A stretch of 22,257 nucleotides of DNA from a virus: positions 1-22,257 of the IMG/VR virus record IMGVR_UViG_3300032223_000149; one strand, 5' to 3'. This document shows, in pieces, positions 1 through 6,789 of this stretch. Both the position numbers and the translations under genes were made by a program. The notes beneath the pieces were generated by a model, which saw only the letters and a program-made list of their open reading frames with translations, was not told the DNA's origin and made no database searches. Numbering within the stretch: position 1 is the stretch's first letter; each line of letters starts with the position of its first letter.

Positions 1-1
1 G

Positions 2-241
2 CCTATTGGCGAAGTTGTAGTCGAAAGCATGGGTGTGCGTGGGTCAGATGCTATGCAAGTTCGGCTGCACTTTTACAAAAAATTCCCACCAATCGGGTCA
101 AAAATCTACACCGCACCACAGCGCCCGTGGGTAGGGCTGACGGATGAGGACAAACAAGAGTTAGATGAAAAATATGGTAATGATTACTTAGCGCATCTTG
201 ATGCAATTGAAGCCAAACTTAAGGAAAAAAACAATGGATAA
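2..241 (+). CDS. Hypothetical phage protein, 5' end cut by window edge
   Basis: The reading frame is open to the left edge of the window, so the ATG at 29 is probably internal and the gene begins outside. The visible residues before it (PIGEVVVES) continue smoothly into the rest. The visible part is 79 residues: a mixed, partly aromatic segment, then RPWVGLTDEDK, then a charged helical tail (EAKLKEKNNG). A VGLTDEE-type tail is, from memory, frequent in small phage early-region proteins, but I cannot assign a function. The stop at 239-241 overlaps the start of the next gene by 8 bases, which suggests a co-transcribed plus-strand early or regulatory cluster. Confidence 0.7.
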   Translation, partial: PIGEVVVESMGVRGSDAMQVRLHFYKKFPPIGSKIYTAPQRPWVGLTDEDKQELDEKYGNDYLAHLDAIEAKLKEKNNG

Positions 242-467
242 ACCGCTAGACCAAGAAGGAATGTACTTAGTGCATGAAACTAAACGAATAGAGCAAATTA
301 AAGATTATGCTTATCCCTGCATGATGGCTGAAAGGTCTATTAAAAACGTGTATAACCTAATAACTACAGGCAAATCAGATCAAGCTATTACGGAGTGCAT
401 TTCCGCAATCGGTGACCTTCAAGACATCATTACTATTATTCAAAATGCGAAAATCAAGACACGTTGA
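234..467 (+). CDS. Small hypothetical helical protein (77 aa)
   Basis: The start is taken at the ATG at 234 rather than an in-frame ATG at 198. It has AAGGA at 221-225 at good Shine-Dalgarno distance, and it overlaps the previous stop by only 8 bases. The protein (MDKPLDQEGMYLVHETKRI...) is mostly predicted helix, with no membrane segment and no motif I recognise. Its 3' end overlaps the next gene by 23 bases. It sits in the plus-strand cluster of small genes that converges on the late operon. Function unknown. Confidence 0.65.
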   Translation: MDKPLDQEGMYLVHETKRIEQIKDYAYPCMMAERSIKNVYNLITTGKSDQAITECISAIGDLQDIITIIQNAKIKTR

Positions 468-714
468 CATTAGAGCCGCACTACTTAAAGCAGAGGATGG
501 TTTAACAAGGAAAGAATTGTCCGAGTTAATTGGGGTTGAAATTGATTCTATTAGAAGGGCCGTAAAATCAATGCCAGATGTTTATATAGACAGATGGCTA
601 ACAAAAGGAAATGGTGCGCCACGGCCTGTTTATATGGCGGTAGAAGTGCCAGAGGATTGTCCTAGCCCAAGAACAAAGCGCGTTCGTCAATTCGGCGATT
701 TTGCAAACCCTTGA
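445..714 (+). CDS. Putative winged-helix DNA-binding protein (89 aa)
   Basis: The chosen start is the ATG at 445, where a clean basic N-terminus begins (MRKSRHVDIRAALL). A GTG at 412 would add 11 residues lying wholly inside the upstream gene. Residues about 8-45 read as helix (IRAALLKA), then GLTRKELSELIGV and a second helix EIDSIRRAVKSM, which is a helix-turn-helix layout. A beta wing follows (VYIDRWLTKGNGAPRPVYMAVEVP). This suggests a small regulator, but no operator is visible and the assignment is inferred from pattern only. The last 53 bases lie antisense to the 3' end of the lysozyme gene, so the two convergent genes share coding DNA. Confidence 0.7.
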   Translation: MRKSRHVDIRAALLKAEDGLTRKELSELIGVEIDSIRRAVKSMPDVYIDRWLTKGNGAPRPVYMAVEVPEDCPSPRTKRVRQFGDFANP

Positions 715-1138
715 GAGGCTTACCGTTAGCCATGCAATACTTTAGGAATTCTTCCGCAGCGCCCTCAAAATCTCCGCGCAAAATCTTTTGACGGAGGGTT
801 GAACGCTGTAATGTTCCCAGGCCAACATTGAAGCTAAAGCTAACAAGAGCATCAAATTGGCCTTGGGTAAGGTTAACGGGAATAAACCGTTCCACGCCGC
901 GCTCAAAACGCTGAAGGTCTGTGGCAAGAATTCCATTTACTTCCTCCATGCTGAACTGGCGGTCATCTTCGGGTTTAAGGGCAAATCCATCTCTTAATTC
1001 AATCTTCATTGCGCCTTGGTCGGGGTAAAGCACATGACCAACGCCAATAGTCCACAACTTTGCTGGGCAACGGTATGGGCGTTGTTTTACGCCTTCGTGA
1101 TGTTTAATTACCCCAAGGGCTTTGTCAGATACTTTCAT
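662..1138 (-). CDS. Endolysin: T4-type lysozyme (glycoside hydrolase family 24)
   Basis: A 158-aa muramidase that should cleave the MurNAc-GlcNAc bond of peptidoglycan at the end of infection. Near the N-terminus it reads HHEGVKQRPYRCPAKLWTIG. E15 matches T4 lysozyme E11 and T30 matches T26. The residue at the T4 D20 position is C24, with the same 9- and 15-residue spacings; a Cys here is common in the CPAG subgroup. The C-terminus RRIDERALFLG is the usual end of the family. There is no signal peptide or SAR segment, so release should depend on the holin encoded just upstream. The start ATG overlaps the previous stop (ATGA at 1135-1138). The stop is TAG. Confidence 0.93.
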   Translation of the reverse strand: MKVSDKALGVIKHHEGVKQRPYRCPAKLWTIGVGHVLYPDQGAMKIELRDGFALKPEDDRQFSMEEVNGILATDLQRFERGVERFIPVNLTQGQFDALVSFSFNVGLGTLQRSTLRQKILRGDFEGAAEEFLKYCMANGKPLKGLQNRRIDERALFLG

Positions 1139-1290
1139 TTTTTTACCATGCTTTGTACACAGCCTACTTTATATCCAAGATCGCGCCATTCTTTAGCCGC
1201 CCGTTGGCAAGCGGTTTCACCTTCAAAGTAACCAATAATAAGAATGCTATTCATGTTAATGCCCGTCACAAGGACAAGCGTCCAGATCAT
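1135..1290 (-). CDS. Small membrane or secreted protein of the lysis cassette (51 aa)
   Basis: The start is set at the ATG at 1288-1290 because it forms an ATGA overlap with the holin stop. A longer frame from 1362 would run through holin coding sequence. The N-terminus (MIWTLVLVTGINMNSILIIG) is hydrophobic and could be a signal anchor. It is followed by a short charged domain with two cysteines (ETACQRAAKEWRDLGYKVGC) that could pair in the periplasm. Tiny two-Cys proteins of this layout are common near phage lysis genes. A spanin-like role is possible from position, but there is no lipobox and no long coiled coil, so I leave the function open. The stop overlaps the lysozyme start. Confidence 0.7.
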   Translation of the reverse strand: MIWTLVLVTGINMNSILIIGYFEGETACQRAAKEWRDLGYKVGCVQSMVKK

Positions 1291-1802
1291 TTTCCAAACG
1301 CCCGACCACCAAAGTGGAATGCAATGATGCTGGCAAACAGGGCTTGTGTGTTGGAATCCCAAAGACGTTCAGCCAAGGCGGGAAAGGCCACGCCGTTATT
1401 CCAACCGTAAACAAACATCCCAACATCCACAAAGCACAGCAGGAAAAAGAATCCTAGCGTGATAAAGCTACGGACACCGGCACGAAGGTTTTTCATCCAT
1501 TGGCTTGTGCCTTCGTTTAGTGATTCATCATGCTGATAGATTGCGTTCATCTCAGCGACCTGGGCGTTTACCAAATTCTCGGTGGCCTTGGCGGTTGTTT
1601 CCATCTCTAGCTGCTGGGTATGTATCTGCTCTACCCTTTCTTGCGCTTCAAAGCCTGCTTTGCGAAGTTCTAACTCACGCTCAATCTGCATTTGTGCTAG
1701 CGCCAGTTCGTGCTTTTTATCTTGCCGATCTTGAAAGAAGTCCAACAATTTGGGCAAACCGCCCATTAGGAAAGAAATCAGGGTTGAAAGGATTGTGAGC
1801 AT
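1287..1802 (-). CDS. Putative holin with three membrane segments (171 aa)
   Basis: The start ATG at 1800-1802 overlaps the previous stop (TAATG) and has GGAG about 9 bases upstream, so the longer frame from 1835 is rejected. Topology: an N-terminal hydrophobic segment (LTILSTLISFLMGGLPKLL), about 80 charged helical residues (HELALAQMQIERELELRKAG...), then two hydrophobic stretches (FITLGFFFLLCFVDVGMFVY and ALFASIIAFHFGG). This matches the layout of the 'holin of 3TMs' family known from phages and gene-transfer agents. It would form the inner-membrane lesion that lets the lysozyme reach the wall. Position between membrane-protein genes and lysozyme supports this; the assignment is by topology and context. 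Confidence 0.8.
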   Translation of the reverse strand: MLTILSTLISFLMGGLPKLLDFFQDRQDKKHELALAQMQIERELELRKAGFEAQERVEQIHTQQLEMETTAKATENLVNAQVAEMNAIYQHDESLNEGTSQWMKNLRAGVRSFITLGFFFLLCFVDVGMFVYGWNNGVAFPALAERLWDSNTQALFASIIAFHFGGRAFGK

Positions 1803-2275
1803 TAATGTTTCTCCATCAAAATTGTTAACCACCAAAAAGACATTCCTAGCAAAAGAAGCACTAGCGCCCCGCCCATTAACCAGGTCAAGAATTCGTCCAT
1901 TTCCTCTTTCTTAGCCTTGGCGTTCTTTTCGTCCAGTATTTCCTGCGTTTTGCGGTCTTGAATGAGCTTGTTGCGCTCAATTAATAACTGCTGCCACAAA
2001 TCTGCGTTGCCCGACATCACAAAGTAGTTGTTCAACTCGCGTTCAGCATCTGCCAATTGTTTGGCTTGCATAACGATTTCAAAGGCTTGCGCGGTGTCGG
2101 ATTGGGCAAAACTAGACTTAGGCTTAGATGCGGCTTTCTGCACCACATCTTTAGCCTCAAAGAACTTCATCAAGTCGCCAGATACGGCCTGTATGTCCTA
2201 GCCTAATGCAATGGCGGCTTTTACCCCTTTAACGGCGGCTTGTGCAGTCGCAAAGGCGGTAATCGGGTCGATCAT
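1802..2275 (-). pseudogene. Membrane-anchored lysis-region protein with internal amber codon
   Basis: Read through one in-frame TAG at 2198-2200, this is a 157-residue frame. The ATG at 2273-2275 forms a perfect ATGA overlap with the upstream stop, and the frame ends in TAATG with the holin. The first 25 codons (MIDPITAFATAQAAVKGVKA...) are followed by TAG, then DIQAVSGDLMKFFEAKDVVQ and a continuous helical protein with one C-terminal membrane segment (TWLMGGALVLLLLGMSF). From memory, relatives in other phages run through this point with Lys, so AAG to TAG is the simplest origin. Without readthrough, products would be a 25-aa peptide plus a restart at ATG 2170 (122 aa; weak ribosome site). 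Function unknown, possibly a holin partner. It may be functional by suppression or restart, so 'pseudogene' is provisional. Confidence 0.7.
2198..2200 (-). other. In-frame amber (TAG) codon 26 of the 1802-2275 frame
   Basis: On the minus strand the codons read GGC TAG GAC, with uninterrupted coding before and after. The same ten bases, GGCTAGGACA, also surround the lysozyme stop (658-667). TAG is used as the final stop of at least three other genes here (lysozyme, 11538-11873, endonuclease), so there is no sign of general TAG reassignment. Confidence 0.9.
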
Positions 2276-2442
2276 TTTGCATGTGTTAAAAGTGTAAACA
2301 CTACGCTACCCATACCAATCAACATCGCACCAGCCGCATTCATAATAATGCGTTCCATGCGTTTTAGCCTGGCGTTAATCTGGTCGTATCGTTCCGCACA
2401 AACGGCTTCATGCGAATTTAATCGTGCTTCAGTCTCGGTCAT
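2272..2442 (-). CDS. XhlA-like small membrane protein (56 aa)
   Basis: This gene is under 60 codons and was found by translating the gap. It begins at the ATG at 2440-2442, which overlaps the fibre stop (ATGA), and ends in TGA overlapping the next ATG (ATGA at 2272-2275). The N-terminal half is an amphipathic charged helix (MTETEARLNSHEAVCAERYD, then QINARLKRMERI). The C-terminal half is one membrane segment (GAMLIGMGSVVFTLL). This arrangement resembles XhlA/haemolysin-type phage proteins, which act with holins in lysis. The family call rests on layout, not on a search. Position at the head of the lysis cassette agrees. Confidence 0.78.
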   Translation of the reverse strand: MTETEARLNSHEAVCAERYDQINARLKRMERIIMNAAGAMLIGMGSVVFTLLTHAK

Positions 2443-2981
2443 GATTTTTGAATGAATGCTAGTGCGTAATAGGTCGGAAGATACGTTCCCACGTTGCTGG
2501 TTGCAGAAGATGTAAAACCACCCGTGTTACCTACTGCATAGGTGTTACCAGCGCCAACTACAAACGAATCTTTAAGGTTAGGCGTACCATTTGAACCATC
2601 GCAAAGGTAATATCCTGATGGAATAGAACTAATAGAACCTGACCACATAATGATGCCACCAGAAGGAACTGCGCTTACCGCAGATGTCGTTCCAATGATG
2701 CCGTAAAGATTGTCGTAAGTCTGAATGACATTGTTGCCAGAGTCAGCCAATACAAACTTGTAATTGCTACCCGATGTTAGCCATATCTCATTTGGTGGCC
2801 TACCATCCGTGCCTAGCTGGATAGGATTGGTGTTAGCAATAGTTCCCGCCGAGGTGGTAAAAGTCGATGCAGGCGTAGTTGTACCCGCAAGGTAAGTGTA
2901 AATAAATCCCCCGTTAAGAGGAATGCCAGTGGTGGTAAAGAATTGGAATCCGTTACCTATGGGTGAAAGATTAACGCTCAT
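2439..2981 (-). CDS. Short tail fibre with collar-like C-terminal domain
   Basis: 180 aa. The N-terminal part (SPIGNGFQFFTTTGIPLNGG, then a Thr/Ser-rich stretch and GTDGRPPNEIWL) is a type common in podovirus fibres and likely a beta-rich attachment domain. The C-terminal part carries a phage collar-type sequence: GGIIMWSGSISSIPSGYYLC, DGSNGTPNLKDSFVVGAG. This fold often forms the receptor-contacting tip of tail fibres. AAGGA precedes the ATG. It lies between the large ejection-type gene and the lysis cassette, away from the main fibre block, so it may be a separate appendage. Confidence 0.8.
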   Translation of the reverse strand: MSVNLSPIGNGFQFFTTTGIPLNGGFIYTYLAGTTTPASTFTTSAGTIANTNPIQLGTDGRPPNEIWLTSGSNYKFVLADSGNNVIQTYDNLYGIIGTTSAVSAVPSGGIIMWSGSISSIPSGYYLCDGSNGTPNLKDSFVVGAGNTYAVGNTGGFTSSATSNVGTYLPTYYALAFIQKS

Positions 2982-2983
2982 TT

Positions 2984-5242
2984 TTAGTCCTTAGTTAACC
3001 CGCCAAACGGATGCGTTGCTTGTTTTGCAAACGCATCTTTATTATGTTTTTCAGCAAATTGTCTAATCATTGACACCACAGGAATTGACATTCCACTTGT
3101 TGCACCAGCAAGTTTAGCCTCACCCGCACTTGTTAAACCTTGTTTAGCCAAATCTGACAACATACTGCTATAAGTGTTTGAATAATTAAACGTACCTGTT
3201 TTTGGCATTCCAATTTTGCTTGCTAACAATCCAATTTCTGATACGCCCTGCATAGCTTCTGGATGCAATGCTTCATTTAAGCTAGATTTATTGTCACGCA
3301 AAAATTTAGCAAAAGATGCTGGTTGCAAATCGTTTTTTGCACTAATTGCTGCATTTTTTGCTCTATCTAATTCACCAAATGTAATTGCTTGATGTGCAAT
3401 GTCATTAGGGTCTATTTCTGCTTTCATACGCCTTATTGCTTCGGGCGTTGCTGATGAAACATATTTTTTGTGAAATTTTGCAGCGTCTAAACTTTCGCCT
3501 TGAGATGAAACATCTTCTAAACTTGCCGCTTCTTTTATTGCTGCTTTATATGCAGGATTGTTTCTAATAATGTCTTGACGTTCTTTATACAAATTTCTTG
3601 CTTTGTCTGCCAAAGATTTTAAATGGGCAGCTTGTGGATCAAATGCTGCATTTTCTTCACCAAAAATAGGCAATTTTTCTAATTCGTTTCTTGCTATCCA
3701 TGCTGCTTGTCTACTTTTACCATCAGTTGCAGAACGCATTTCATCAGCCAAATTACTGCGAACAGCCTCATATCCTTCAAATGTAGGATTTTTATAAAAT
3801 CTTTCTAAATCTGATTTTAAATCTGAAGATAAATAATTTTCTTTATAATTTTTTGAAAGTTCATTTGCAATATTTTCTTTAACCGTTCCTACATCAATAG
3901 GAAATTGTCCTCCATTTGCATCAGTTAATTCTTTATATGCTTTTGAAATTGCATTTTTTCTAATAGCATCTTTTGCTGATAAACCATTAATTTCATGTTG
4001 TCCAAGTTCAGACGCATCAGCTAATGGATTAATGTCTGGAGCGTGTTGTTGTTTTAAATTGTCAAAAGCACCCGCTATTTGTGCTGGTTGTTCATTAAAA
4101 TGGGTTTGCAATTCTGGGGTTTCACCACGTTTATTCCATTCAGATGCATAGCCTTGTGTGTCTCCTATGCGTTGACTTGTTGTTAAATTAACTTTATGTT
4201 TTTCTTCAAGTGCTTTTGTTTGCAAAGCAGGAAGATTAACGGCATTAGGGTCTTTTGATTTAATAAATTGATTAAGTTCTGGGGATGCAGTTGCAAGGGA
4301 TGCATCAATGTTGCTTGCTAATACATCAGCAGGAGCAACACCAGCAGCGCCTACGCTTGAAGTCGTAGTAGTCGGCGCACCTGTTTCCATTGTTGGCTCA
4401 ATACGACCACCTTTAGCCGCAAATTGTTGTTGCATACCAGCTAAACCAGAACCTTTAACCCCTGGCAATACTGCATTTGCTTTTTTTATTACTGCTTTAC
4501 CACCTTTATAAACGCCTGGAACTAACATCAATGCGGTATTTACGCCTTGTTCAATATCTGTAGGACTAATTCCTGTTTTTTCGCTTCCATATTGAGATGC
4601 TTGTGTAACACCTTCTCCTACTTTTTGTAATCCTTGAGTAAGTAACGAGCCTTGATAACCTGGAGTTTCAACAGTACCTGTAAGCCTGCCAACAGGATTT
4701 GCTATTGCACCAGCAACTTTTTGTGATGCTTCTTGTGCTTCTTTATCAGTTAATCCAAATGCTCGGCCTGTCCAATAACCTACATTTCCAACCACCGCAG
4801 AAGGAGCATTTGCAACAAAATCAATAGCTGCCATATTTTCCCCAACAGCACGTTGTTTAAGTTGAAAAGCACGTTTAAATGCGTTGCCAACAAATCCTAA
4901 ATCTTGTTCTAAAGGAGCAGCGGGCTGCTCTCCAGATACTAATGACCGTAATTGATCTGTTGGTTGTCCTGTTGCTTGAACTGTTGGGGCGTATGAACCA
5001 CCAGGTTCAAAACCTTGTTGTCTAGGCGTTGGAAAATTAGCTTGATAGTAAGATTGCAACATTGGAGCAACTTCACGTTTTCCTTGTTCCGCTTCTAATT
5101 GGAATTGTTGTAATAATTCTGGCGATAATTTAGTACCACCCCATTTCATGTTTGAAGGAGGTGTAGAAGGCCGCGAAGCAGGCATAGCTGTGCTTGACCC
5201 TTGTTGGTCATCTCCAGCAATGAGAGAACGTAAATCAGCCAT
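2984..5242 (-). CDS. Large putative internal virion (DNA-ejection) protein, 752 aa
   Basis: The gene starts with a TAATG overlap with the previous stop. It is the third of three large genes lying where P22 encodes ejection proteins gp7, gp20 and gp16, so a gp16-like internal virion role is inferred from position. A LRSL[IV] motif occurs twice (residues 4-8 and 98-102). After a disordered Pro/Gln-rich N-terminus comes a weakly hydrophobic Gly/Ala-rich part (AIDFVANAPSAVVGNVGYWT), then a long helical, Lys/Asn/Glu-rich region to the C-terminus. I see no catalytic motif (no lytic transglycosylase or peptidase signature). Base composition is clearly more AT-rich than the flanking genes; for example 3841-3900 is 25% G+C. 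Confidence 0.6.
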   Translation of the reverse strand: MADLRSLIAGDDQQGSSTAMPASRPSTPPSNMKWGGTKLSPELLQQFQLEAEQGKREVAPMLQSYYQANFPTPRQQGFEPGGSYAPTVQATGQPTDQLRSLVSGEQPAAPLEQDLGFVGNAFKRAFQLKQRAVGENMAAIDFVANAPSAVVGNVGYWTGRAFGLTDKEAQEASQKVAGAIANPVGRLTGTVETPGYQGSLLTQGLQKVGEGVTQASQYGSEKTGISPTDIEQGVNTALMLVPGVYKGGKAVIKKANAVLPGVKGSGLAGMQQQFAAKGGRIEPTMETGAPTTTTSSVGAAGVAPADVLASNIDASLATASPELNQFIKSKDPNAVNLPALQTKALEEKHKVNLTTSQRIGDTQGYASEWNKRGETPELQTHFNEQPAQIAGAFDNLKQQHAPDINPLADASELGQHEINGLSAKDAIRKNAISKAYKELTDANGGQFPIDVGTVKENIANELSKNYKENYLSSDLKSDLERFYKNPTFEGYEAVRSNLADEMRSATDGKSRQAAWIARNELEKLPIFGEENAAFDPQAAHLKSLADKARNLYKERQDIIRNNPAYKAAIKEAASLEDVSSQGESLDAAKFHKKYVSSATPEAIRRMKAEIDPNDIAHQAITFGELDRAKNAAISAKNDLQPASFAKFLRDNKSSLNEALHPEAMQGVSEIGLLASKIGMPKTGTFNYSNTYSSMLSDLAKQGLTSAGEAKLAGATSGMSIPVVSMIRQFAEKHNKDAFAKQATHPFGGLTKD

Positions 5243-6780
5243 TAGTCCAAACTCCCTTTAGTTATGAGTTTTTGGATATTGTCATACTTTTCAGCAAACA
5301 ATTTACGATTTCTTTTTACTGCATCAATTTGATGTTGTGGAGCATTTGCAGGCAAACTATAACCAAGCAAATTATCAATTTGTGCTTTTTGTTCTTTAGG
5401 GTCTGAAACATTTTGATAAATGTTCATTGCTTGAAACACTTTAGAGTCTGCGTTTTTAGACCATTCTTGTTGAAACTTTGCCATGTTGTTGTCGCCATAT
5501 TTTTGTGCAAATAAATTTGCAGCAGGCGCTTTTAATTGAAGTTCAGTTTTCTTTGCATCAATTCGATGCATGATGTTAAGCAAAACATCTGGATTGTAAG
5601 TTTCTGTTCCATTGGCTTTTGCCAACAAATCTTGCCTACCAACCGTGTCAACGCCATCCGCTTGTAATTGAGCAATTTGAAGGTTTGCCAAATCTTTAGA
5701 CAATTGTTGATAGTCTGAACTTCCAAAAAAAGTTTTTGCGTTTCTTAAAACTGTTCCTGTTGCGCCACTTGAATAAAATGCACCTGGATTAAGTTTTGTA
5801 ATTGCTTTAAATGATTCTTCAACATTTCTATTCATTTCTGCTGAATTGTTTAAGCCGTTTGTTAATGAAGTTCTTAATTTAATACCATTAGCTAGCGCTT
5901 CTTGTTCACCTGGCAATGGAATGTATTGTTGCGTTGTACGTTTTGGAAATGGCGCAACAACAGGCGCACTTAATCCAAATGTACCACCCATTGCCGCAGG
6001 CGTTAAGCCTGATTGCGTTTCTGTTGGCGGCGGTTCACCTCCCGCAACACCTTCTGCAATTCCTACTTTTGCCGTTGTTGGTGCAAAAGCGCCGGTTGTG
6101 GTTGTAACTGTTCTTCCTGTATCGCCTACGGTTATTTTTGGTGTTGGCACAAATGCTTCAAATCTGTCTTTTTCGCTTAAAGACTTAGATGCCTCTTGTG
6201 CTGCAAATGCTCGAATTTTGCTTGGGCTTGCTGTTTTTAATGATGCGGGAAGTTGCGCCATCGATTGTTTTCTAACATCATCTGGAACATTAAGCGCATC
6301 TAGTGTCTTAGTCATGCTGTCAACAAGGTCTTGATATGAAGCATCTTCCTTTGTTGCAATAGGTAACAAATTACCCGCTGCAAGGCCGTGCATTTTTATA
6401 AATCTGTCAGCAGTATCGGTATCTACTTTTAATGCAGCAGATTGGGCTTGGCTTGCTCCAGTTTGTGCTTGTGAACCAGCCAATGCTATGCGTGGCACTG
6501 CTGTTTTTGCAGCTACTTCCGCTTCAGTTCCTGCCCGTTGGGATTCTGCAATAGCACGGGCAACATCAGGCCCATAAGTATCTTCAAGTTTTTTATATTC
6601 AAGTTGCCGTTGTTTTAGCAATTGTTGATTTTGCTGCAACTCTAATTGCTTGGCCTGCAAAGCCAAAGGATTCATTTGCTGCGCTTGCTGGTATTGCTGA
6701 ACGCCCGATGCCATGTTCATCATGTCTGCCAGCGAAGTCTGCTGGACAGGATTGGTGTAACCAGTAAAAAAGTCTGCCAT
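5242..6780 (-). CDS. Putative internal virion (DNA-ejection) protein, 512 aa
   Basis: This is the middle member of the three-gene set between the gp10-like tail genes and the lysis region. AAGGAT precedes the start ATG. Residues about 30-75 are Gln/Leu-rich and likely coiled coil (QAKQLELQQNQQLLKQRQLE). A Thr/Pro/Gly-rich linker follows near residues 215-270. The last 200 residues are helical (GNNxAEMN, YQQLSKDLANLQIAQLQADG, then KKTELQLKAPAANLFAQKYG). No enzyme motif is visible. By order it would correspond to P22 gp20, but sequence resemblance is not evident to me. It shares the AT-rich composition of the next gene. Confidence 0.58.
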   Translation of the reverse strand: MADFFTGYTNPVQQTSLADMMNMASGVQQYQQAQQMNPLALQAKQLELQQNQQLLKQRQLEYKKLEDTYGPDVARAIAESQRAGTEAEVAAKTAVPRIALAGSQAQTGASQAQSAALKVDTDTADRFIKMHGLAAGNLLPIATKEDASYQDLVDSMTKTLDALNVPDDVRKQSMAQLPASLKTASPSKIRAFAAQEASKSLSEKDRFEAFVPTPKITVGDTGRTVTTTTGAFAPTTAKVGIAEGVAGGEPPPTETQSGLTPAAMGGTFGLSAPVVAPFPKRTTQQYIPLPGEQEALANGIKLRTSLTNGLNNSAEMNRNVEESFKAITKLNPGAFYSSGATGTVLRNAKTFFGSSDYQQLSKDLANLQIAQLQADGVDTVGRQDLLAKANGTETYNPDVLLNIMHRIDAKKTELQLKAPAANLFAQKYGDNNMAKFQQEWSKNADSKVFQAMNIYQNVSDPKEQKAQIDNLLGYSLPANAPQHQIDAVKRNRKLFAEKYDNIQKLITKGSLD

Positions 6781-6789
6781 GATAAATCC

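Noticed and set aside
1153-1410. 85-aa plus-strand frame
   Set aside because: Lies antisense to holin and the small Cys gene, both supported by ATGA junctions.
662-2200. General reassignment of TAG as a sense codon in this phage
   Set aside because: TAG ends the lysozyme right after its conserved C-terminus and also ends two other genes; only one gene has an internal TAG.
5846-6334. 162-aa plus-strand frame
   Set aside because: Antisense to the 512-aa ejection-type gene, with no ribosome site and no recognisable domain; the minus-strand gene fits the operon.
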